Shown here one piece after another: positions 1 to 29,307 of a DNA stretch of 64,000 nt (position 1 is the first letter of the stretch; every line of letters begins with the position of its first letter). Location: the NCBI GenBank assembly GCA_039000515.1, contig JBCFYV010001001.1, forward strand, positions 11,211,373 through 11,275,372. Direction: 5' to 3'. A program made the position numbers and the translations under genes. The notes beneath the pieces are model-generated. The model was not told where the DNA came from. It searched no databases and was given only the letters and a program-made list of their open reading frames with translations. This stretch comes from Timema cristinae. Its lineage: Eukaryota > Arthropoda > Insecta > Phasmatodea > Timematidae.

Positions 1-1588
1 GTAGAAAGATGATTGTTCCTCTCTGGAGCATGTCAAGGTCAGCACCAAATAAACAGCTGCTCTCAAGTTTAATGTACTAAAATAATATAAAATTTAATCA
101 TAATGAGTTTTTCCGTTAATAATTATCACAAGCTTATTTAACAATTTAATCCAATTTATTATAAATCAAACATTTTTTATTAGTTTCTTAAAAAGAAGTG
201 ATTTTAATTTTCAAACCGTTTTCTTTTCATTGTAAAATTATCTATGCTATTTCATTCCAAAGATTTTTTTTTTCACAATTTTAATAAATACTTTTTATTA
301 GTTATATACAGTTAAGTTTTAGTATTACGCCCCTATATATTTCTTTAATCTAAAGACTTAACTCTCTATTCAAAAGATTTATAAAAAACTCATTCGAGTC
401 AGACTCGAATCTAAAATCCTTTAGCTTGCAGACATTGTCTTTTAATACATTTTATAAGATCTATTTTATTAGTATTTTTACATATACTTAACATTAACCA
501 TTTCTGATAAATTTTGCTTTAACAAAAAACAACTAATTGGGAGAGACTTATGTTTGAATCCCTTTGTGGTCAAAGGAATAATCATATTTTGTTTTGGGTA
601 AGGTACGAGTGTTTCAGGACAGGGCGTTGTCAGACACATATATTAATACTTGTGTTAAGGGCATTAAAATTAAAAAAGAAAAGTGTAGCATTGTACTCAA
701 TGATTGATGCTCAATCTATTATCACTTAGGAGTGTGCATTTGCTGTTGCAAAGTTTGAATGAAAACAAATAGCTTTATTTGAGTTTGAGTAAAATAGAGC
801 AATAATTGTGTTATGTCATAGTTAATCAATGTAATAATATATGCATAAACCATAAACATAAATTTTAAAGAATGAAAAATTGTTTCTGAAAAAAGTTACG
901 ATCATACAAATTTGGATTTTAAATAAATGTAATGGCGTAGAAATAATAGTTATTTTAAATTAAAATAAATTAAATATTTAGGGATTCAGTTCCTTATGAA
1001 ATAAAATCTTAAAGTGAATTATATCAATCAATTTCTAAAATCAAATTTCGAATAATTGGTTGTTTCAAATTTTGGAAAAAAAAAATGTTCTCGAGTTGGT
1101 ACTACTACTAAAATTTGACTCATTACACTCCTATTAACACCCCTTGGTCAGGATACAAATTAGTAACATAGATGTCATGTCTACAGGTCAGCTTCATGGA
1201 CTGAAAACGCCTCGAAACTGGCCCATCCCATCCTAGTCGAAAGGGGTTGACCTACACTTAGTATAGCGCTGTACTTGAGGTGTACTAAGTCTAACTATAA
1301 CACTGGCCTTTTGTTGTTGTAATGTACAGAGTCCAAATTGAATCTTAGTATAGTTGGATTTTCGTAGGAATAAACATTTACAAAATAAAAATATATATTG
1401 TTCGACCAACATTGAAAACATTTTACTATGTTACTAGGGTTATTTTATGGGTATTGATAATATCTATCAAAAGATAACATGATATGCCAGATAAATACAT
1501 TAAATTATATCTAGTAAATTTTTTTACTGTAGGGATAAGGTCATTTCTACTAAAACTGAATTTTATTTATATTGTTTGTAATCACTAG
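1..1588. other. Intron sequence upstream of the first visible ABCC10 exon
   Basis: AT-rich DNA with no exon that I can join to the transporter. The exon at 1589 starts in the middle of the second transmembrane domain, so the preceding coding exons must lie left of the window. An acceptor AG at 1587-1588 ends this stretch. The short open frame on the - strand at 1233-1421 has no coding features. Confidence 0.5.
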
Positions 1589-20151
<18,563 letters not shown>

Positions 20152-20345
20152 CGTTCTGCTCATTCCACACTGGACGGTGATTACTTCCCTGAACTCATTC
20201 TGCTCCTGTCTTTCTTATTGATACTACTGCTGATTTTGTACAAAGCTACATGACACTTCATGTGATACAACACAAGGGTTATTAGTTGTTCAACATGTAA
20301 CAACAGATTGAGGGGTGGGCATGGTTTGGTTGGGAAATGTTTGAC

Positions 20346-21846
20346 CAGGGGTCGCAAACTCAGCTGCCAACAGAGACCAGAGAGATAAAGTAAAATGGGG
20401 CTACTAACTTAAATGTCTACAGGAGCTAGGCAGGTAATGTAAAATGGCGTTGCTAACTCTGCTGTCTACAGGGGCTAGACAGATTAATTAAAGTGGTGTT
20501 GCTAACTCTGCTGTCTACAGGGGCTAGACAGATTAATTAAAGTGGTGTTGCTAACTCTTCTGTTTACAGGGGCTAGACAGATTAATTAAAGTGGTGTTGC
20601 TAACTTTGCTGTTTACAGGGGCTAGACAGATTAATTAAAGTGGTGTTGCTAACTCTGCTGTTTACAGGGGCTAGACAGATTAATTAAAGTGGTGTTGCTA
20701 ACTCTGCTGTCTACAGGGGCTAGACAGATTAATTAAAGTGGTGTTGCTAACTCTGCTGTTTACAGGGGCTAGACAGATTAATTAAAGTGGTGTTGCTAAC
20801 TCTGCTGTTTACAGGGGCTAGACAGATTAATTAAAGTGGTGTTGCTAACTCTGCTGTCTACAGGGGCTAGACAGATTAATTAAAGTGGTGTTGCTAACTC
20901 TGCTGTTTACAGGGGCTAGACAGATTAATTAAAGTGGTGTTGCTAACTCTTCTGTTTACAGGGGCTAGACAGATTAATTAAAGTGGTGTTGCTAACTCTT
21001 CTGTTTACAGGGGCTAGACAGATTAATTAAAGTGGTGTTGCTAACTCTGCTGTTTACAGGGGCTAGACAGATTAATTAAAGTGGTGTTGCTAACTCTTTT
21101 GTTTACAGGGGCTAGACAGATTAATTAAAGTGGTGTTGCTAACTCTTCTGTTTACAGGGGCTAGACAGATTAATTAAAGTGGTGTTGCTAACTCTGCTGT
21201 TTACAGGGGCTAGACAGATTAATTAAAGTGGTGTTGCTAACTCTGCTGTTTACAGGGGTTAGACAGATTAATTAAAGTGGCGTTGCTAACTCAGCTGCTT
21301 GCAGGGACTAGGCAGGTAATGAACCTAAAATGAATTTAATAACTTGGGTACCTAAAGGAGCTAGGTAGGTGATGTAAAAACAGGTTAGAAAAAAAACTAC
21401 AGCTGTAGGAGGGGGGGCAGGGAGGGAGACAAATGGGTAATGTAAAATGAGTTAAGTGGGTCAGATTTAAGAAAATTCAATTTATAAATATAATCAAATC
21501 TTCCTTTTTTTACTGAATTACAGTATGCGTGTGAACACGTAACATAATACAAATATGAATGATATTGTAGATTATATTTAAATTTGATATTGAAAAATTT
21601 AAACAGTAAAATATTGAACATTCTTTTAAAACTCATTAGGCCTTTAATTTGGAACCTGATAACTTTTCTTTATCAATAGATGTTCTGATTTTTCAAGAAA
21701 AACCGGAAATCTGAATTTGTCTATGAAATATTTCGGTTGTTTAATGTTCACTGTAAAAAATAATATTTTTTAAAGACTTGTGTGGGCCAAAACAAATACA
21801 CCTAAAGGTGGGATCTGGCCCATAGGCTTCTAGTTTGCGACCCCAG
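20346..21846. mobile_element. hAT-like element directly behind ABCC10
   Basis: The left end CAGGGGTCGCAAACTC and right end TAGTTTGCGACCCC (21831-21844) are inverted copies of a common hAT terminus. The interior carries the 49-bp minisatellite and a transposon-like right part ending GGGATCTGGCCCATAGGCTT. I could not find a convincing 8-bp duplication. It starts about 195 bases after the ABCC10 stop codon. Confidence 0.65.
20375..21370 (+). repeat. 49-bp minisatellite, about 17 near-identical units
   Basis: The unit reads GGGGCTAGACAGATTAATTA, then AAGTGGTGTTGCTAACTC, then TGCTGTTTACA. Seventeen copies between about 20465 and 21280 differ mainly at two or three bases. Diverged units (with GGAGCTAGGCAGGTAATG) flank the array and show its origin inside the hAT-like element. 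Confidence 0.95.
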
Positions 21847-22334
21847 AAATAAACATCAATTTGTAATTAGAGATGGGTCGAATACTATTTTTCTCGAATC
21901 TGAATTTAATATTCTTTCAAATCCAAACACAATTCTCAAATACTCGTATTTAAAAATGTGTTTTTTGGATGTCATCATAAAAAACAAAAAGAAAGCTTTT
22001 TAGTTATTTAGTTAATTTATGGGGCTTGCCTACCAGAGAACTGAGATATGTCGCAGGCGACCGAAAATCCCTCATTATTAAAGATGTAGTATGTTATTTC
22101 GTAATATAGTTCAAGCCAAAATGAAGATAAATTTATCAATATGTCCTAATATGTTTAAAAACCTGACATTTTAAATTCTATAATTTAGAAAAAATCAATA
22201 ACTAAAGGTGAAATTAGTTCACTTCCCATGACATTTCATGTGAAATTTGGTAACTCTGAGATCAAAGCAAATAGTTAAAAATATGGATATAGCATTCCTC
22301 AAACAAATATAGTTAACTTTTAATAATTTTTAAT

Positions 22335-22530
22335 CGTATATAGAATAAGTTGAAAAATGACGCCTGGGCACGAGAATCGAACAGACTCTGCCTTAAATTA
22401 TGAGTAAAGGATGGCCCTGACCACCAGACGATCCTTGGAGTAGCTCAATGGTAGAGCATTGGTGTGCTAAGTCAAAGGTCCTGGGATCGATTCCCATGTC
22501 TAGGTGTCATTTTTCAATTTATTCAACTAA
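22335..22530. mobile_element. Palindromic SINE-like element, family C
   Basis: TTGAAAAATGACGCCTG on the left is matched by TAGGTGTCATTTTTCAATTT on the right. The right half contains a good tRNA-like A-box (GTAGCTCAATGGTAGAGCAT) and B-box (GGGATCGATTCCC). Confidence 0.68.
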
Positions 22531-22859
22531 TGATGGGTTTAAGGGTTTTGAAGCTTCAGAATTCCATTTCCGATAAGAAATACCTTTAAATATGTCATTT
22601 TAAATATACATTGATATTTGTAAGAGTGATTGTTTGATAGGCCTAAGATTCTAGTGGGGAAAGAGTCTTTCAGATAGCCCTTCCTATTAAGATCAATGTA
22701 TAGTTGGCACCCTTAATACAATTTTATACTTTTATTTTTTAGCTGAAAAATAGCATATGTTTACAATTACATCTAAATAATTGATTACTATTTTTACATC
22801 TATTATTGTTTTCAGCCTCTGGTCCAGGTTAGTTTTTTTATTCAAGCCATATATTTTCC

Positions 22860-23060
22860 AGTATTGGCTTGCTAGGACTGTTGTAGCTCCATATGCCCAG
22901 TAATGCAACTTAAGATTAGGACAGGCATCCAGTCTCTGACCATTAATTCATCACTATGATAGGATAAACTCACATTTCACCAATGATAAATTTTTCGGCA
23001 CTGCCGAGAATTGATCCCGGGACCCATAGCTCAGTAGACATTTATGCTACCGACTGAGCC
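22860..23060 (-). mobile_element. tRNA-derived SINE, separate family
   Basis: On the - strand it starts with CACCTCGGCTCAGTCGGTAG (A-box) and GGGTCCCGGGATCAATTCTC (B-box). A body of about 130 bp follows (GTGAGTTTATCCTATCATAG). No other copy was seen in this window. Confidence 0.6.
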
Positions 23061-23417
23061 GAGGTGTCAGGAAGAACGTTATATATTTTAATTTAAGATA
23101 TATATTGTTTAGTATTCAATACAACTGGATTTGATAGATTTACATATTTGAGCATCCCATCTCTAATTTAAATGAATTGTTACTGGTGATTTATTATTTC
23201 AAAGTGTTATATGTTCTTTAGAAAAAGTTTTTTAGGCGTAAATTTATTTTCGCTCTAAGAGCTCCTCATTATTACACACCTTGAACTATTGTTTAGTTCG
23301 ACATGAATAGTAGTCATAAACACTTTTATTTAATACTAGGGATGTGTAAACTTAAAAAAAAATCTTATTAAGTATTGATTATATGTATGAAAAAAGTGCA
23401 TTGAGCAAAAACATTTA

Positions 23418-23703
23418 GTAATGAATAAAATGATAAAGTATTAGGAAAATGGTAGAACACAAATAAAGAAAAGACACTAACACGTATTTACAACACACCT
23501 CAATATTTCGATGCTCTTAAAGCACCTTCCTCAGGAAGTAGTAGTAACTAGACTGCAGTAACTAGACCAGTCTAGTTCTAGTCCTGAGGAAGGTGCTTTA
23601 AGAGCATCAAAATATTGAGGTGTGTGTAAATACGTGTAAGTGTCTTTTCTTTTATTTGTGTTCTACCATTTTCCTAATACTTAATCATTTTATTCATTAC
23701 TAA
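23418..23703. mobile_element. Foldback element with hammerhead-like cores (possible Penelope-like terminus)
   Basis: It is a nearly perfect palindrome with arms of about 120 bp: left AATGAATAAAATGATAAAGT.., right ..TTAATCATTTTATTCATT. Just inside each arm is CCTGAGGAAGGTGC..GCATCGAAATATT, here in both orientations. CTGANGA, a stem and then GAAA is the layout of a small hammerhead ribozyme. Confidence 0.6.
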
Positions 23704-23709
23704 GTATTG

Positions 23710-24720
23710 ATTATGTATAGCCAATTTTCACTATATTTATTCATTTCTACACCATGTATGATTTATAAAATGTGATAGTGTGATAATTAAGATTTTTAAA
23801 AAAGTCTTCACAATCGGGTGTATATTCTTTGTAAACTTGATGGATTTCATAGTTATTCGAAAACTAAGATTATATTATATTTTGACCAATTATAAATATG
23901 CAAATAATATAAATACAATTACATTGTATATTTAGGGTTTTTTCATTTTTTTTTATTCTAATTAATATTATGGGACAAACAACCCCACAATGATAATTTT
24001 CCGTTAGGAACTTTCAGTGTTTCTTACAGAAATTTATTGAATAAGTTTGAAATTATTTTGGCACATTCAATGTGTGATCAACTTCCTTTCAACTTTTTGT
24101 TCAAAATATTGTTAACATATTTTATATTATTGCTAAAAAAAATACCCAGAACTCACAAATTTACTTATTTAAATAATCTATATTGTTGAAAACTATCAAT
24201 ATTTAATTTACTTTGGCTAAAAGGATTGTTTTGTTCTAAAAAGTGCAAAAATACGATCCTCAACTCTCGCTCCCTTTCATTCCACCTTGATTATAATGTT
24301 GAAGGGAATTTAATACTCTAATAATTATACACACATAAGTTATTTTATGGTCTTTGAAATAGGTTTTCTTATAAATAAATCATATTTTTTTTTCATATAG
24401 CTTCTTATGTTATTTCTTATTTATATTAACATTCAACAATTTAATTAACTGTGATATTTAAAAAAATACATTTATTAATTATGTGAAATTTGTAAGAGCA
24501 AACATGTAAGTTTTGTTTTATTGGGCGTATAAAATCATGAGTAATTTTTATATTTATTACCTAACATACAAAAATTTGATCTCGTTTAATATAATGTAGC
24601 ATCTCTTTTCTTGCTGTAATTCATATTTATAGTTAAATTACAGATAAGAAGGTATGAGCCTACATACCTAAGTTTAACTTTGGGTTTGATATATTTTCTA
24701 GTAAGTGCAAAAATTGTAAT
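23710..24720. other. AT-rich intergenic DNA, nothing recognised
   Basis: Low-complexity AT-rich sequence with no coding frame, tRNA-like head or clear inverted repeat. Confidence 0.5.
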
Positions 24721-24727
24721 ATTATTC

Positions 24728-25093
24728 ATGGGCGTTTGCAGCATGGGTGCCACAGCACGTACACTAGCTACAGAAAAAAAAAGAGAGGAAGTTGGAATGA
24801 CAAATGATAAAAGTACCTAACTTTCCTTATAAGCCGCATCGATGAATATTCTAAGATCATTAGTTAATTTAGGCTTGAGATCTTGTTTCCTAGGCCGGCT
24901 GACTAGTGGCATTGTAATTATAATGTTTGTCTTTCTAAGAATAAGCTTGTAAAATAAAACATTGATTCGTTCCTGTTTTTAATTTATTGTAATTGTTAAA
25001 AAAAAAATCCAACAGATTTCCAGGGGAGAGGGGTGCTTTATTCCACCATGTTTGTTTTCCAACTGGCACCCCCACCAGTCTGTGCACGCTTAT
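24728..25093. mobile_element. Possible short DNA-transposon remnant
   Basis: The end CATGGGCGTTTGCAG and the complement of the right end (CATAAGCGTGCACAG) match at about 10 of 15 bases. The next words, TGGGTGCCA and TGGCACCCCC, are also inverted. There is no coding capacity. Confidence 0.35.
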
Positions 25094-25258
25094 GATAACT
25101 GTAAATTAAAGATCCGAACAGCTCTGAAGCGAAAGGAGTATGCAAGGGTGGGGAACTGTGGATAAAGTTAGTTAGGATGGATTATGTACGGAGTTGTTGT
25201 TTTTTAGTTTCTTGTCTACCCCATTAGGGAACAGCATGATAAGGTATGGATGTATGTA

Positions 25259-26563
25259 AATTAGAGAAGTGTTGAATCCTTTATTTCTCAAATCCAAATA
25301 TCGAATCCTAATCTTACATTTTATTTTGAATCTTGAATCTAAATTTTAATTCTCAAATCTTAAAAAATATACATTTTTGGTTGAAGTGAAAATATTTAAA
25401 ATTCCATCCAAAAAAAAAGTTTTTTTAGGGCTTGATCATATATAGTAAAGGTATAAAATGTTAACTCTTTGTAGTATGTACACAATAGAACAGGAATTTA
25501 AGAGCAATAGGTGGATATCAGATAAAGTAATGCTATCAGATTAGTGCAAAATTGTAATAAGTACTAAAGTTAAAAACTGTACCAAGTACATTTGTAATTT
25601 GTTATATCTTGTTTACATTATTACATTAGCTATAATCTTAAATTTAGAAACCTAATGCTCAATAGCAAGAGAGATAGCCGCATTTATCAGGATATATACA
25701 CTTCTTTGTGAAGTAAATGTAGGTTAATGTAGGTTAAGCCACTAAACATTATGTTTCAAATACTCTTATTTATATGGCTTGAGTAGGTAATAAATTCACA
25801 TTAAATTACAAGTCTACTAAATATTTTAATAGGTATTAGAAAGATTTATACAAATGATTTGTCTATGCCATTATTGTGACTTATTTGTGTTAAGAACATC
25901 TCAAAACCGCACAATACGTTAAAAGATAAATACAAATTTGCCAGTCAAAGCTTAACCCAACTCATTCTTGTAGCATTCTCCATTAGTGTTTGTGATATAG
26001 ACTATGGACAAATTCATAAATACACATTTTAAAATCTCTTAAACTTAGTATAAAATAAAACAAACTCATAAAAGTAATAATGATGTATTTTCAATTTCAA
26101 TTTTCATGTTTTTAAGGAACTTAAAAGAAAATATATTGAATGCAAATGAATTGAGATTTTTAATATCAAAAATTAAATAAAACATCGTATGTCTTAGACA
26201 GTAGTGCTAATGTGTTTGGCAGAGAAGTTAACACTGCCCCCCCCCCCCCCCCTATCACTATAGAGATCCCACATCATGGGCATGATGCCACTGACACAAT
26301 ATTTTGTTTGTCATGTCTATTATTTCATAAACAACAAAGATAACATTTTTTTTTTAGTAAATTAATATTTTTGTTGTTGTGATTTTGTTATTTTCCAATC
26401 ACAAGAATCTATAAAATGTATTTTACCGATGGCTTAAAATTGTTATTTGAAGTCAATATCTTCATAAAAATTGTATTCGAGAAATTTTTTGAGACATTTA
26501 ATGAATCTCGAAAACATAAAATTTGAGAGAATCAAGGATTTGAGCATCTTATCTCTTCTACAA
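25259..26563. mobile_element. Second AGAGATGGG-family element
   Basis: The left end TAGAGAAGTGTTGAATCC and the right end GGATTTGAGCATCTTATCTC, then TTCTA, are imperfect inverted repeats. The interior contains GAATC-rich arms, a poly-C run at 26236-26252 and the ATGATGCCACTGACAC block shared with 5512. Confidence 0.5.
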
Positions 26564-26631
26564 AACTATATTAAATGAATAAAAATATGATTTGAAGGAT
26601 TGAGATGATAAATGTTTACATTGAGAAGCAG

Positions 26632-27330
26632 GGCTGCCCTTAGCAGATGTGGGTCCCTGGGCAAACTTCATTTGTGGGGCCCCCAGTTAGTTACACCTCC
26701 TTCCTGCCAATTTTCAGCTTAAAAGGTGTGTGTGTGCTTGCGTGTGTGGGTGTGAGAGAGAGGGATATCATTAATGCTAGAATCCGTGTTTTTATACATA
26801 TGAGGGTTTATTTCTCCCCAACCCTTGGTTCGTTTTTTCCCCTAATGAACTTGATATGTTTAAAGTTCCGAAAAACAACTGTGCCAAGTTTGAATTATTA
26901 TTATTAGCACCGTATATTACTACTTGTTTGAGTTATATGCACTTACGCTAATGTATAATGTTAGTGTGATTGTGAGATACAATGGAGGACCTACAGTTTA
27001 ACGTGGAATCCGAACCACGGGTGAGGCCTAACATTCCACACATTCCCAAGTTGTGATTAATACACGTCTTGTCAGAGGTGAAGGAAGGGTTTGGTAATCA
27101 GATAAATCTGTGCCGGGACCGAGAATTGAACCCCGGACACCCAGCACAGAAGTTCAACACCTTACCCCTATACAGCGAGGTCACCATCAAGTTTAAATTA
27201 AATCACTCAAATGTGTTAAAGGTTATCGTGAGTCATATCCGCCATAAACATACAGACAAATGCAAATTAGTGTAGTTAAAATTGTGAACTTGCTTCGCTC
27301 GTTCAATAAACCAAACCACTTTTTTTTTTA
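26632..27330. mobile_element. DNA-transposon fragment interrupted by a SINE
   Basis: It starts GCAGGGCTGCCCTTAGCAG and contains TTTCTCCCCAACCCTTGG and ACATACAGACAAATGCAAAT. These are the same words in the same order as in the complete element at 36348-36953. A SINE (26895-27187) sits in the middle. Confidence 0.6.
26895..27187 (-). mobile_element. Full-length SINE family A
   Basis: In reverse orientation, with (TTA)n at the left and the tRNA head (complement of GAATTGAACCCCGGAC) at the right. CAAGTTTGAA and CAAGTTTAAA flank it as a 10-bp target duplication. Confidence 0.82.
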
Positions 27331-27334
27331 CACT

Positions 27335-29300
27335 CTGATTATATGATAGATTACCTATACAAGGAGCCTACTAAACTAGTCATTTGTTTGTGTGTTTCAA
27401 TATTATACTAGGGATGGAAACCTCTCTCCCCTCATGCCTATATTCTGTTCAAGATAGGTTTTTACCTGGATGACAGTTCAAAACTCATATGTTTAGGTTT
27501 TAGGTTGCCAACACTTGTAAAAGATCACTATTTTGTTATAAATTTATAGATCTTTAATTACCTGTTATATATTACATTTAAAATAACGTAAACTTAAGTT
27601 TTCTCATACTATTTCATTTTTTTAAATTTCTTTTTATCCAAATCCAAACAATATTGTAAACATAATTAAAAGTACTTATTTTTCGTTTTGGAACATTACT
27701 GATTTTCTGTAATATAGTGCACACATCAATATCTTTTAAAACAGGCATCGTATTTACATGGAATAGAGAACATTGTCATTTTTTTACATAGAATAAATGA
27801 TTTTATTATTATTTTATCGTATTTTGAAATATTGAACTGAATAAAATATTTTCATCAACTGCGTGTCTGCATCATTGTAAAAAACTTATTTAGCGTTATG
27901 TTCAATCATATGGTTTAGATTCGTCAGCCGTCATTTTGAAGCTATGTTCGTTAGAAGTTTTTGTGAAAGTGGTGTTAATATATATTTTTAAGGGGAATAA
28001 AACTATAAATAAACTTTGTGTCCGACCTCAAATAAATATATAAATAATATTGGCCTAAATTACTGTGGTTAACTATCTATCACATTAATAAATTACCATC
28101 TGTTTTCACTACAATGATCCAAAGTGATAGATGTCAGCTGTTGGCGTAGTGATACATTAGGGATTACTTCTAGTAACATTTCGAGCTGTCATCCAGGTAA
28201 ACTTAGCTCGTGAATGCTTTATACATTCATACCTCAACGTTGATAACAGGCTCCCACACGGCAATAGGCAACACTAAAATGATCCTGAAACCTATATCTT
28301 CCTGAATCCAAATATATACGAGTGTAAAAATAAAAATGTCTTAACCCAACTTGTTTTTTTCCCTCTTGTCACCTAAGTGGGGCCTCCCAAATCTCATGGT
28401 CCTGTGCAGCCACAACGTTTGCACACACCTAAGTGTGGCCTTGGTGAGCAGCACTAGGTAAATAAAAATGTTTAAGAAATTGCTTCGCATACATTTTTAA
28501 TATATTACTTTTTACTTTAGTCGTAGAAAAAATATTTTCAAATGGCTGGATGCAATAAACATTGAAACATGATGTAAAGTTACGTATACACACTTACAAG
28601 AAAAATGTAGTTCCAAAAAATTAATTTTAAAATGCATCGAAACAAATCACATTAATGTTTGGGACACATCAACTCCTTTCTTCAGCCTAAGTGAGTACAA
28701 CATTGACTGGACTACAGCTAGAGGTTGCAAGTGTTTCTTGAACCTGATTTTTGACTATAGCTAGATTTTAAAACTGCTAATAACTATGATAGGTTAAGTA
28801 TAAATATACACATGTAGTGTATGATGAATTATGATGAGTTGGCTGGCCCAGCGACATAAACTTTGGGGCCTAATACACTGATGGCTCTGAGGCCACTTCT
28901 CCAAACAGGCACAGAGCTGCAATTAGGAAAATAATAATAATAAAAGAAAAATCATTGTCATTCATGTAAAAAATCATCATTTAAAAAAATTATTATTTTA
29001 TTATTATTCTTGTATTTGTTGGTTTTGTCAAAATTGTATCAACGCTAAATATGAACACAAATTTCACAATGCATATTGCAAATTATTATTAGAGTAGTTT
29101 CACTTTCATAGCAGAAAAGTCTTTTACATCATCATTGAAATTAATTTTGTGATTTAAAATTCAGTGCCATATTTGAAACCTTACCTAAGTTACCTTATTA
29201 TTATTGGATACATAATCAATGATATATTCTATAGTCTTTTTTTACCATTATTGGCTGTACCAACATGTCTTTGATGTAGGAAATATTGTCGAATGGGTGC
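27335..29300. other. Intergenic DNA with decayed transposon ends
   Basis: Mostly AT-rich. GTGGGGCCTCCCAAATCTCA near 28380 and CTTTGGGGCCTAATACACTG near 28860 look like decayed ends of the CAGGGCTGCCCTTAG-type elements. A weak hammerhead-like motif lies on the - strand at 28652-28687. No gene is seen. Confidence 0.4.
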
Positions 29301-29307
29301 TGAATTT

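Larger units (their letters stand above)
21866..23170. mobile_element. Foldback/MITE-like element with ATTAGAGATGGG ends
   Basis: ATTAGAGATGGG at the left and CCCATCTCTAAT at the right are perfect inverted 12-mers, about 1.3 kb apart. The ends continue into GAATC-rich DNA. Nested inside are a family C palindrome (22335-22530) and a tRNA-derived SINE (22860-23060). Confidence 0.6.

Noticed and set aside
20375..21370. CRISPR-like array
   Set aside because: The 49-bp units are directly contiguous without variable spacers, and the DNA is eukaryotic.
22435..22510. A functional tRNA gene
   Set aside because: A- and B-box-like words are present but the acceptor ends do not pair, and it forms half of a palindromic repeat found elsewhere.
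26641..26907. 86-codon + strand frame
   Set aside because: It lies within a transposon fragment and runs into a SINE tail.
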